Source: an archaeon (GTDB lineage Archaea > Iainarchaeota > Iainarchaeia > Iainarchaeales > Iainarchaeaceae). From it: DNA of 10,515 bases. Below are positions 1-6,164 of this stretch, one piece after another. The notes under the pieces are model-generated. The model was not told the DNA's origin. It worked only from the letters and a program-made list of their open reading frames with translations, and did no database searches. The translations under genes and the position numbers were made by a program. The stretch is from assembly GCA_005239615.1 (NCBI GenBank), contig SBBR01000112.1:1-10515 (forward strand). The letters are read 5' to 3'. How positions within the stretch are numbered: the stretch's first letter is position 1; each line of letters starts with the position of its first letter.

Positions 1-172
1 GTCCTGCGACAATCAGCAGGCTAACCAGGAGATTGATAAGCGGGCTCTGTCTCTTCTTCCCTTTGGTAAAGCTTCTGTCTCTCGGCTCGAGGATTTCGCT
101 GGCGAGCTCGGATTCACTCTCGCCCTCTGGAATGAGGTTCTTTAGCTTCTCGCCTGTTTCCTCCAAGACCAT
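1..172 (-). CDS. N-terminal part of an unidentified membrane-anchored protein (runs off left edge)
   Basis: I do not recognise the family. The minus strand is open from the ATG at 172-170 to the window edge, giving 57 residues. The first ~30 are acidic and hydrophilic (several EGESESE-like Glu/Ser residues). A basic patch follows (RSFTKGKKRQ, ~33-42), then a hydrophobic stretch (PLINLLVSLLIVAG, ~44-57) that looks like the start of a transmembrane helix, with the positive residues just before it. This suggests a cytoplasmic tail followed by a membrane segment. The codons are G/C-rich at third positions, as in the neighbours. An earlier in-frame ATG lies at 187-185, but the TATA-like box at 199-206 is centred about 30 nt from ATG 172 and only about 15 nt from ATG 187, so I prefer 172. 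The gene is divergent from the GH130 gene. The plus-strand frame over the same bases (33-215) is the Ser/Leu-rich mirror of this Glu/Lys-rich frame. Confidence 0.55.
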   Translation of the reverse strand, partial: MVLEETGEKLKNLIPEGESESELASEILEPRDRSFTKGKKRQSPLINLLVSLLIVAG

Positions 173-198
173 CGACCGCAAATACATGCGCAAAGCAG

Positions 199-206
199 TA
201 TTTAAT
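199..206 (-). promoter_or_regulatory. TATA-like box for the left-edge minus-strand gene
   Basis: On the minus strand this reads ATTAAATA, preceded by AAAAACG (BRE-like). Its centre is about 30 nt upstream of the ATG at 172, which fits an archaeal promoter with a very short leader. No experimental support. Confidence 0.4.
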
Positions 207-366
207 CGTTTTTAGAGGCCTGGAAATCAGTCCCGCAATGATGCGCCTTATAACGGCGTACACCCCAACTAAAACTTACACACCCTAACGCGCTGGTGGC
301 TTTGCCCAATATGCCCTAGGTCGGTCGAAAATATCGCCTTGCCCGAGGTTGTCCGCTATCGTCAGG
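207..366. other. Intergenic stretch between divergent genes, no gene seen
   Basis: This is the middle of the 226-nt gap between the left-edge gene and the GH130 gene. I see no open frame with coding character and no convincing tRNA or C/D-box RNA. One TATA-like string, CCTTATAAC at 246-254, could start a short plus-strand transcript around 275, but nothing recognisable follows it. The same 9-mer occurs at the left edge of the repeat element near 7340. Confidence 0.4.
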
Positions 367-374
367 AATAAATA
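367..374 (+). promoter_or_regulatory. TATA box of the GH130 gene (leaderless transcript)
   Basis: AATAAATA is centred about 28 nt before the ATG at 399, the spacing expected if transcription starts at or next to the start codon. There is no Shine-Dalgarno sequence in the C/A-rich stretch between. The 10-mer GGAATAAATA is identical to the one that faces the kinase-deaminase gene on the minus strand (5560-5551). Confidence 0.6.
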
Positions 375-398
375 CCACTTCCTCCCACCAACACTACC

Positions 399-1484
399 AT
401 GGACGGAAAACCGAAGCTCCTTGTCTCGCCGAAGGACATAAGGCCAACCATCCCTATTTTCAGGGTGAGGGGTGCAATCAACCCGGCAGCAGTGAGGCTT
501 GGGAATGGCAACATACTTTTGCTCGCGCGCATCACAGAAACCCCTAAGCACGGGGAGAAGTACTTCCTCGCGCCGAGGTTTGAGGGAAGGAAAAAGTCTG
601 GCATTGTAATGGAAAAAATTCCGAGGCACGAGTGCCGCTGGGACAAGGGCTGCTTCATCATGCACGGCGACATCGCGCGGCTCCCGACAATTTCCCACTT
701 CAGGAAAATCCTGCTCGACAAGGGCGGGATGGATGTGAAGGAGGTAAGCCAGAGGCCGCACTTCACAGGCCTGACCGAGGACGGGGATTTTGGCGTGGAA
801 GACCCGAGGATAACGCGCCTCGAGGGCAACGGAAGGTACGCGATGACCTACGTTTCCGTTTCAAAATCAACGGGCGTTTCAACTTCCCTCGCGCTCTCAA
901 GTGACCTGAACCACTGGGAGAGGCGCGGCATCATTTTCAGGCAACAGAACAAGGACGCGGTGATTTTTCCCGAGAAGGCCAATGGTGAGTACGTTGCGCT
1001 GCACAGGCCTGAAGGCACTATGATTTTCGACAGGCCGAGCATCTGGGTGTCCTACTCCAAGGACCTCGTGTATTGGGGCAGGGACAAGGCAGTCATGGCG
1101 CCGCGCAAGGGTATGTGGGACGGCTTGCGCATAGGCTCCGGTACAGTGCCCATAAAAACGGAAGAGGGCTGGCTCATGATTTACCATGGAGTGCAGAATG
1201 TAGATTTGGAGAACGACGAGTCGCCGAAAATCTACAGCGCGGGAGCGGTCCTCTTCAGTCCAAAGAACCCGGCAATGGTGATAGCGAGGTCGCCTCCAGA
1301 CAAGCCTTTGTTCTCGCCGGAAAAGGAGTTCGAGCGGCACGGCTTCGTGAACAACGTGGTATTTCCAACCTCAGCTCTCACCACTCCTGACGGGAAAAGC
1401 CTCCTCATCTACAGCGGCGCCGCTGACTCGTGCATCAGCGTGAGGAAAATGGCGCTGAAAAGGATACTCAGTTCGCTGGAATGA
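399..1484 (+). CDS. GH130 family glycosidase (beta-mannoside phosphorylase or hydrolase)
   Basis: 361 aa, the usual length for GH130 (old DUF377), a five-bladed beta-propeller family. Members act on beta-1,4- or beta-1,2-mannosides by phosphorolysis, releasing mannose-1-phosphate, or by hydrolysis. Visible family blocks: RGAINPAAV (24-32), GVEDPRIT (132-139) whose Asp135 is the expected general acid, NKDAVIFPEK (184-193) with HRP (202-204), PSIWVSYSKDLVYWG (213-227), WDGLRIGSG (240-248), YHGV (262-265) and NVVFPTSA plus YSGAADSCISV near the end. Lys185 and His202-Arg203 lie where phosphorylase subfamilies keep basic phosphate-contacting residues, so phosphorylase activity is more likely, though subfamily and linkage cannot be set by eye. 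No signal peptide, so cytoplasmic. The start is fixed by an in-frame TAA at 369-371 and by the TATA spacing. It lies 74 nt before a glycosyltransferase gene on the same strand, pointing to a shared mannoside pathway. Confidence 0.9.
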   Translation: MDGKPKLLVSPKDIRPTIPIFRVRGAINPAAVRLGNGNILLLARITETPKHGEKYFLAPRFEGRKKSGIVMEKIPRHECRWDKGCFIMHGDIARLPTISHFRKILLDKGGMDVKEVSQRPHFTGLTEDGDFGVEDPRITRLEGNGRYAMTYVSVSKSTGVSTSLALSSDLNHWERRGIIFRQQNKDAVIFPEKANGEYVALHRPEGTMIFDRPSIWVSYSKDLVYWGRDKAVMAPRKGMWDGLRIGSGTVPIKTEEGWLMIYHGVQNVDLENDESPKIYSAGAVLFSPKNPAMVIARSPPDKPLFSPEKEFERHGFVNNVVFPTSALTTPDGKSLLIYSGAADSCISVRKMALKRILSSLE

Positions 1485-1518
1485 GCTGGTCGTTTACCGT
1501 AACGCAAAACGAAACGAA

Positions 1519-1526
1519 TTAAAATA
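1519..1526 (+). promoter_or_regulatory. TATA-like box for the glycosyltransferase-glycosidase fusion gene
   Basis: TTAAAATA follows an A-rich, BRE-like stretch (AAACGAAACGAA) in the 74-nt gap. Its centre is about 36 nt before the ATG at 1559, so transcription would start near 1548-1550 and leave a leader of about 10 nt with no clear Shine-Dalgarno. The gene may therefore have its own promoter even though it follows the GH130 gene. Confidence 0.45.
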
Positions 1527-1558
1527 AGAAAACTCCAATAAGTATCTACTGAAAAAGC

Positions 1559-3751
1559 ATGGGCAAAGCTAAGGTACTCTTTCTATCATCATATCCTCCG
1601 CGCGAGTGCGGCATCGCGACCTTCACGAGCAACCTCGCCGAGGAATTGAAGAAAAAGTTCTGGCACACATTGGACGTTGCGGTCGTGGCGGTGAACGAGG
1701 ACGAGTCCAGCCTCCACAAATACCCGCCCAAGGTCTGCCTTACCCTCACCGAAGGGAACCTTGAGAGCTACAGTAGGGCCGCCGCGAGGATAAATTCCAT
1801 GAAGGGCGTTGGAGTTGTGAACATCCAGCACGAGTTCGGCCTCTTTGGTGGGCAGTACGGCTCCCATCTGCTCACGCTCATGGAGCGCCTCGACAAGAAA
1901 ATCATCACGACACTCCACACAGTCCTTGAGAACCCTGATGAGAGGATGAAGGGTGTCGTTCAGGAAGTTTTCAGGCTTAGCCACGCGGTAGTGGTGATGA
2001 CAGAGGCCGCAAAAAAAATTCTGGTGCAGGAGTACGGCGCGCCGCCGGATAAAATCTCTATTCTCCCGCACGGCGTCCCAACCATAAAGTTTGGGAGGCA
2101 CGAGGAGAGCAAGAGGAAGTATGGCCTCGCTGGAAATAAGGTGCTGCTGACATTCGGCATGCTGAGCAGGGGAAAGGGCATAGAAAAGGTCATCGAGGCT
2201 CTGCCGGCTGTGGTGAAAGTGCATCCAGATGTTGTTTATCTCGTGATGGGAGGTACCCACCCTAAGGTGAGGCTGCAGGAAGGCGAGACCTACAGACAGG
2301 AGCTAATACAGCTCGCGCGCAAGCACGGCGTGCAGAAGCACGTGAAATTCCTCAACAAGTTCGTGTCATCGGAAGAAATCGTGGAGTGCCTTGGCATGGC
2401 CGATGTGTATCTCGCTCCTTCCCTAGACAGAAGGCAGATTTGCAGCGGCACCGTGAGCTACGCGCTCAGCGCAGGCAAAGCCATTGTCGCCTCGTGCAAC
2501 AAATACAATGAGGAAGTGCTCGGCGAGGGCAGGGGGGTGATAATCGAGGACAACTCTCCCTCTGGCTTCAGCCATGCCATAACCAACATGCTCGGCAACC
2601 ACAGTTTCAGGAAAGCGTTGGAGAGGAACGCTTACGAGTTCAGCAGGAAGATGACGTGGCAGAACGTCTCAACAGGCTACCTAAACCTCTTCTCCCGGCT
2701 TTCAGGCCAGTGGGCCGACGCCTTTTCTCGCCTTCCAAGGCTCAGCTTCAGGCACCTGCAAAGGATGACAGATGGCTTTGGTATAATACAGTTCGCCAAG
2801 TACTCGGAGCCGGACATTGAGAGTGGCTATTCCCTCGACGACAACGCTCGCGCGCTGGCACTCACTGTAAAAGGGTACGAAAAGGTACGCTCAGGCAGGC
2901 TGCTCCGCCTCACCGAAACCTACCTGTCATTCATCGAAAACGCCCAGATGCCGGATGGAATGTTCCACAACATGTATTCTCCATCAAGGGAAACAATGGA
3001 TGACGTCGGCAGCGAGGACAGCTATGGAAGGACTGTTAGCGCCCTCGGAGACGCGATAAGTTCCGCGGCACTCCCAGAGAGCATGAGGCTCAGGGCGAAG
3101 AGGGTTTTTGAGAAATCAATCGAGAACGAGCCAGAGATAAATTCGCTGCGTGCGCAGGCGAACACGTTGATGGGCTTAGTTGATTCGCTCGATTACACCA
3201 AGCAGAACGGGATGAAGGACCACATCATCGAGTCCCTTGTCTCCAGCTACGACCACCATTCGGATGAGGAATGGAAGTGGTTTGAGAGTTCGCTCACCTA
3301 TGCGAACAGCAACATACCTGAAGCGCTTTTCGAGGCTCATCAGATAGATAATAGCGGGAGAGCGCTTGAGATTGCAAAGGAATCAATGCACTTCCTCACC
3401 CAAACAATGTTCATCGACGGCATCCTCATACCAATAGGCCAGGAAAACTGGTACCATAGGAACCTCGAGAGGTCGAAATACGACCAGCAGCCAATCGAGG
3501 CGGCAGGCATGACAATGGCCTACCTCAAGGCATACGAGAAAACAGGCCAAACCGAATACCTCGAGAAGGCAAAGGCATCCTTCGACTGGTTCTCCGGAAG
3601 GAACTCGGAAGGCCTTGTCCTCTACGACGAATCAACAGGCGGGTGCTTTGACGGCCTCACGCGCGGCGGCGTGAACGCGAACCAAGGGGCAGAATCAGCC
3701 ATTTCCTACCTCACCGCGAGGCTCTCGATACAGAACGGGAACGGCGGATAG
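1559..3751 (+). CDS. Fusion of GT4-fold glycosyltransferase and (alpha/alpha)6 glycosidase-like domain
   Basis: 730 aa in two parts. Residues ~1-385 are a GT-B fold glycosyltransferase of the GT4 type: SSYPPRECGIATFT (10-23) at the first nucleotide-binding loop, VVNIQHEFGLFGG (86-98), LPHGVP (169-174), TFGMLSRGKGIEKVIEAL (198-215) and the donor-site block QICSGTVSYALSAGKAIV (293-310). The usual E-x7-E pair of GT4 enzymes is replaced by this SGT-type block, as I recall for bacterial homologues of this subfamily. Residues ~395-730 form a six-hairpin toroid like glycosidases: GYSLDDNARAL (423-433), GSEDSYGRTVSALG (484-497), WFESSLTYANSNIPEAL (574-590), QPIEAAGMTMAYLKAY (644-659) and GGCFDGLTRGGVNANQGAES (694-713). 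Length and domain order match a bacterial family of uncharacterised function. No signal or membrane segment. Placement after GH130 suggests synthesis or trimming of a mannose-containing glycan. Donor, acceptor and whether the toroid is catalytic are unknown. Confidence 0.88.
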   Translation: MGKAKVLFLSSYPPRECGIATFTSNLAEELKKKFWHTLDVAVVAVNEDESSLHKYPPKVCLTLTEGNLESYSRAAARINSMKGVGVVNIQHEFGLFGGQYGSHLLTLMERLDKKIITTLHTVLENPDERMKGVVQEVFRLSHAVVVMTEAAKKILVQEYGAPPDKISILPHGVPTIKFGRHEESKRKYGLAGNKVLLTFGMLSRGKGIEKVIEALPAVVKVHPDVVYLVMGGTHPKVRLQEGETYRQELIQLARKHGVQKHVKFLNKFVSSEEIVECLGMADVYLAPSLDRRQICSGTVSYALSAGKAIVASCNKYNEEVLGEGRGVIIEDNSPSGFSHAITNMLGNHSFRKALERNAYEFSRKMTWQNVSTGYLNLFSRLSGQWADAFSRLPRLSFRHLQRMTDGFGIIQFAKYSEPDIESGYSLDDNARALALTVKGYEKVRSGRLLRLTETYLSFIENAQMPDGMFHNMYSPSRETMDDVGSEDSYGRTVSALGDAISSAALPESMRLRAKRVFEKSIENEPEINSLRAQANTLMGLVDSLDYTKQNGMKDHIIESLVSSYDHHSDEEWKWFESSLTYANSNIPEALFEAHQIDNSGRALEIAKESMHFLTQTMFIDGILIPIGQENWYHRNLERSKYDQQPIEAAGMTMAYLKAYEKTGQTEYLEKAKASFDWFSGRNSEGLVLYDESTGGCFDGLTRGGVNANQGAESAISYLTARLSIQNGNGG

Positions 3752-3813
3752 GTCGCCGCCAAACCTGTACTACCTAGCCAATGGGGTTCGGTAGAACTTG
3801 CTCCGCACGCTAA

Positions 3814-3904
3814 TTATATCAAGCCGCGAAAGTTTTGTGGTTTTTTAGGCGGCTTGATAGATAGCAGACGTGAAAAATCACCCGAATTATTTTCGCTGTC
3901 TTCT
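3814..3904. repeat. Structured intergenic repeat, copy A (two hairpins)
   Basis: Lies between the convergent fusion gene and the kinase-deaminase gene and aligns without gaps to 7342-7432 (66 of 91 bases equal by my hand count). Hairpin 1 pairs 3817-3827 with 3849-3859, 11 perfect pairs around a 21-nt T/G-rich loop. Hairpin 2 pairs 3863-3876 with 3890-3904, with one mismatch and one bulge, around a loop carrying the conserved CCGAATTATTTTC block. The last two bases overlap the stop codon of the minus-strand gene. The strand of action is unknown. Confidence 0.75.
3841..3846 (+). terminator. Oligo-T stretch, possible terminator of the plus-strand fusion gene
   Basis: T6 at the end of the hairpin 1 loop (TTTTGTGGTTTTTT), about 90 nt after the stop codon at 3751. 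Archaeal RNA polymerase stops at T-runs without needing a hairpin, so this is a plausible end of the mRNA. On the minus strand, A3873-A3877 reads as T5 just past the kinase-deaminase gene and could serve that transcript. Confidence 0.35.
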
Positions 3905-5528
3905 AAAAAGCCATTCCTGCCGCCTTGTCACTAACCACTATAGCATTCGGGTGCATCTGGAGGATTGATGCCGGCAGCGCTGGAGAGGGCTTTTGCCTGA
4001 GCGCACCGCGGACCGCTCGCTTTTTTTTCCTGCCGCTTGCGAGGAGCACGATTTTCCTCGCAGCCATTACCTGCCTCAGGCCAAGAGTTATTGCCCGTGC
4101 AGGGCGTGGCCCTGAGAACTTCTTGGCCCTGCGTGCCAGGAGGCCAGGGGTAAGTTTCAGGGCGTGGGTATTGGAGTTGAAGCCGGTGCCAGGCTCATTG
4201 AAGGCGATGTGTCCGTTCTCCCCAATTCCAAGCAACAGGAGGTCGATGCCCTTTCTCTTTACCAAAAAATCAAGGCGCCGGCACTCTGCGCCGAGGTTTC
4301 CGGCGTCCCTGTTGAACAGGAAAATGTTCTTCGTCCTAAAATTGACCTCCCCGAGCAAATGTTTTTTCAGCAGATGGCCGAAGCTGTCCTTCTCTTCAGA
4401 GCAGAGGTACTCGTCGAGCTGGATGAATGTAGCGGCTGAAAAATCAGCAAGGCCTTCCCTGTGAGCTCGCACTAGCCTTGAGTAGGTGCCGAGCGGTGTC
4501 TTACCAGCAGCAAGGCAGAGCACGGACCCTGGCTTTTCATGCAGCTGCCGGATTATAATGTCAGCCGCCCTTTTCGACATGGCTGAATAATTTTTAACGA
4601 CCTCTACCTCGGCAAGATTCCTTTTGCCCAGAAAACGCCGCAGCTCCTTTTCATTCGCCAACGCAAACCCCTCACCCTCGACCCTCTTCGCCGCAGCGAA
4701 GCTCCCGCAGAGCAGGCAGTTCTTCGCGCTGAAACCCTTTGCGAGGCTATAAACAAATCCCGCGTTAAAGGAATCACCGGCGCCCGTCGAGTTATATGCC
4801 TTGACCGGAAGCGCTGGCACGGACTTTTCCACACCATTTGAAAAGAAAGCAGCGCCCCTCGCACCCATTTTTACCACGACCTTGCCCGTGCCCATTGCAA
4901 GAAGCCTCTTAGCGCCTGCTGCCAGGCCGCGCGTCCTGGTGATTTTTTGGAGTTCGGCAGTATTGGTGAAAATGTAATCGACATGCCTTGCAAAGCTGCC
5001 GATATTCCATTTTCCATATTCATCAAAGGTCGTGTCAAAGATAACGAGACCGCCCTTCACCCTTATCTGTCCAAGAAGTTCTGGAAAGCCCATTCTCATT
5101 TTTGGGAGGTGGAAGAACCCACCGAAGCAAACAATGTCCCCCTCTCTAAGTCTCGGCAATATTTTTTTCCTAACTGTTTTCACGTCAAGGCCGAGCAGCG
5201 CGCCTTTGCAGGAAACAATCGCCCTCTCGCCGTCTTTCCTCACGAGGATGTTCGATACGCCATTTGGCGCATTTTGTCGGGACAGAAGTGGTTTCACGCC
5301 GTGTCTTTTGAGTTCGCGCAGCAGGAAACCGGTGTAGAGGTCGTTGCCGAGCGCGCTCACGAGGCGCGTCTCAACCTTAAGCGACGAGAGCGCCGCCGCA
5401 AAATTCGCCGCATTGCCGCCAAGCGTCACGTAGATTCTCCCTGTCCTGTGCTCCTCTCCAAACGTAAATTTTTCCGGTTCCACCGTGAACAAGTCAACGT
5501 TCAGGTCACCGACAGCGAACACATTCAT
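3903..5528 (-). CDS. PfkB-family sugar kinase fused to NagB-type glucosamine-6-phosphate deaminase
   Basis: 541 aa. Residues 1-~300 are a ribokinase/PfkB-type kinase: VGDLNVDLF (6-14), GGNAANFAAAL (38-48), and the anion-hole signature NSTGAGDSF (246-254) with catalytic Asp252. Residues ~310-541 are a NagB/GPI-family deaminase-isomerase: AAGKTPLGTYS (340-350), LDEY (371-374), GIGENGHIAFNEPG (434-447) with catalytic His440 and Glu445, ASGRKKKRAV (497-506) and a C-terminus (LPASILQMHPNAIVVSD) typical of NagB. A 6-phosphogluconolactonase is less likely given LDEY and GHIAFNEP. The fused enzyme could phosphorylate glucosamine (or a related sugar) and then convert GlcN-6-P to fructose-6-P plus ammonia; the substrate is inferred. 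The frame stays open 47 codons upstream, but the PfkB fold begins at MNVFAVGD and the minus-strand TATA box is about 26 nt before this ATG, so I chose 5528. It is divergent from a PIG-L deacetylase that may feed it. Confidence 0.9.
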   Translation of the reverse strand: MNVFAVGDLNVDLFTVEPEKFTFGEEHRTGRIYVTLGGNAANFAAALSSLKVETRLVSALGNDLYTGFLLRELKRHGVKPLLSRQNAPNGVSNILVRKDGERAIVSCKGALLGLDVKTVRKKILPRLREGDIVCFGGFFHLPKMRMGFPELLGQIRVKGGLVIFDTTFDEYGKWNIGSFARHVDYIFTNTAELQKITRTRGLAAGAKRLLAMGTGKVVVKMGARGAAFFSNGVEKSVPALPVKAYNSTGAGDSFNAGFVYSLAKGFSAKNCLLCGSFAAAKRVEGEGFALANEKELRRFLGKRNLAEVEVVKNYSAMSKRAADIIIRQLHEKPGSVLCLAAGKTPLGTYSRLVRAHREGLADFSAATFIQLDEYLCSEEKDSFGHLLKKHLLGEVNFRTKNIFLFNRDAGNLGAECRRLDFLVKRKGIDLLLLGIGENGHIAFNEPGTGFNSNTHALKLTPGLLARRAKKFSGPRPARAITLGLRQVMAARKIVLLASGRKKKRAVRGALRQKPSPALPASILQMHPNAIVVSDKAAGMAF

Positions 5529-5550
5529 ATTGTACATAGGACGTTCACGA

Positions 5551-5558
5551 TATTTATT
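5551..5558. promoter_or_regulatory. Shared, apparently bidirectional TATA box
   Basis: TATTTATT on plus is AATAAATA on minus. Its centre is about 26 nt before the minus-strand ATG at 5528 and about 28 nt before the plus-strand ATG at 5583, both leaderless spacings. The minus side has the stronger BRE-like flank (CGAAAAGG). It selects these two starts over the earlier in-frame ATGs at 5537 and 5571, which would be too close. One box or two overlapping boxes cannot be distinguished by eye. Confidence 0.55.
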
Positions 5559-5582
5559 CCTTTTCGCGTCATGATTCTTGCA

Positions 5583-6164
5583 ATGAAGAAGGCACTTGTG
5601 GTCGTTGCGCACCCTGATGATGAGACGATTTGGATGGGGGGCAAAATCCTGCGCGAAAAGGACTGGCAATGGACAATACTATCGCTCTGCCGCAAAGAAG
5701 ACCCTGACAGGAAGCCCAAGTTCTTCAGGGTATGTGAACACCTTAATGCAAGAGGCTTCATCTCTGACCTCGAGGACGACCATCCTGAGGAAGACCTGCC
5801 ACGCCTTGATGAAGTAGTGAAGAGGGTGGAACCGGTGGTTCATGACAAGGAGTTTGACGTGGTGTTCACCCACAATAGCAACGGCGAGTACGGGCACAAG
5901 CGGCACGCCGAGACGCACAATGCTGTCATGCGGATGTACAGGGAAGGCCTGCTCAGGGCGAAAGAAATTTTTTGCTTCGATTACGTGAGGAAAGAAGGGC
6001 CGTTCAGGGCAAAGCCTAACCCGAAAGCTAAAACGGTTTTCAGGCTTTCCCGCGAGGAGCATGAAAAGAAAAAGCATTTAATCAGGGATGTGTATGGTTT
6101 TTCTGAGGGCAGTTTCGAGTTCATTAGCTGCTCGCCAACCGAAGCTTTCAGGAAAGTGCTCTGA
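5583..6164 (+). CDS. PIG-L/LmbE family zinc-dependent N-deacetylase
   Basis: 193 aa, one compact PIG-L domain. It starts MKKALVVVAHPDDE, with the AHPDDE motif at 9-14 (His10 and Asp13 as zinc ligands, Asp12 as base). The second metal motif is HNSNGEYGHKRHAETH (97-112), where His105/His108 should complete the site. The family removes N-acetyl groups from GlcNAc in varied carriers (GlcNAc-PI, mycothiol precursors, bacillithiol precursors, chitobiose in Thermococcales). No signal peptide, so cytoplasmic. The substrate is not visible, but the divergent kinase-NagB fusion suggests GlcNAc or a GlcNAc-containing small molecule. Its stop codon directly abuts the ATG of the next glycosyltransferase, so the two are co-transcribed. 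The frame is open far upstream, but that part is antisense to the kinase. The TATA spacing supports ATG 5583 over 5571. Confidence 0.88.
   Translation: MKKALVVVAHPDDETIWMGGKILREKDWQWTILSLCRKEDPDRKPKFFRVCEHLNARGFISDLEDDHPEEDLPRLDEVVKRVEPVVHDKEFDVVFTHNSNGEYGHKRHAETHNAVMRMYREGLLRAKEIFCFDYVRKEGPFRAKPNPKAKTVFRLSREEHEKKKHLIRDVYGFSEGSFEFISCSPTEAFRKVL

Noticed and set aside
33..215. 60-aa plus-strand open frame at the left end
   Set aside because: Ser/Leu/Phe-rich composition is the mirror of a Glu/Lys-rich minus-strand frame that has its own promoter. No family resemblance.
215..366. Possible tRNA or guide RNA in the first intergenic region
   Set aside because: No T-loop GGTTCGA-like string, no cloverleaf pairing, and no C/D box pair at suitable spacing.
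285..829. Two minus-strand open frames of ~155 aa over the GH130 gene
   Set aside because: They lie antisense to conserved GH130 motifs, overlap each other in different frames, and have no recognisable domains.
3814..3904. CRISPR repeat or attachment site as explanation of the duplicated element
   Set aside because: Only two copies 3.5 kb apart, about 90 nt long with two hairpins, no regular spacers, and no integrase, tRNA gene or cas gene nearby.
4947..5582. N-terminal extension of the deacetylase frame by about 212 codons
   Set aside because: This part is antisense to the PfkB domain and has no domain of its own. The PIG-L fold begins exactly at MKKALVVVAHPDDE, and TATA spacing supports ATG 5583.
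5529..5669. 47-residue N-terminal extension of the kinase-deaminase
   Set aside because: The PfkB fold starts at MNVFAVGD. The extension would read through the promoter and the divergent deacetylase start, and its composition is unlike the rest of the protein.
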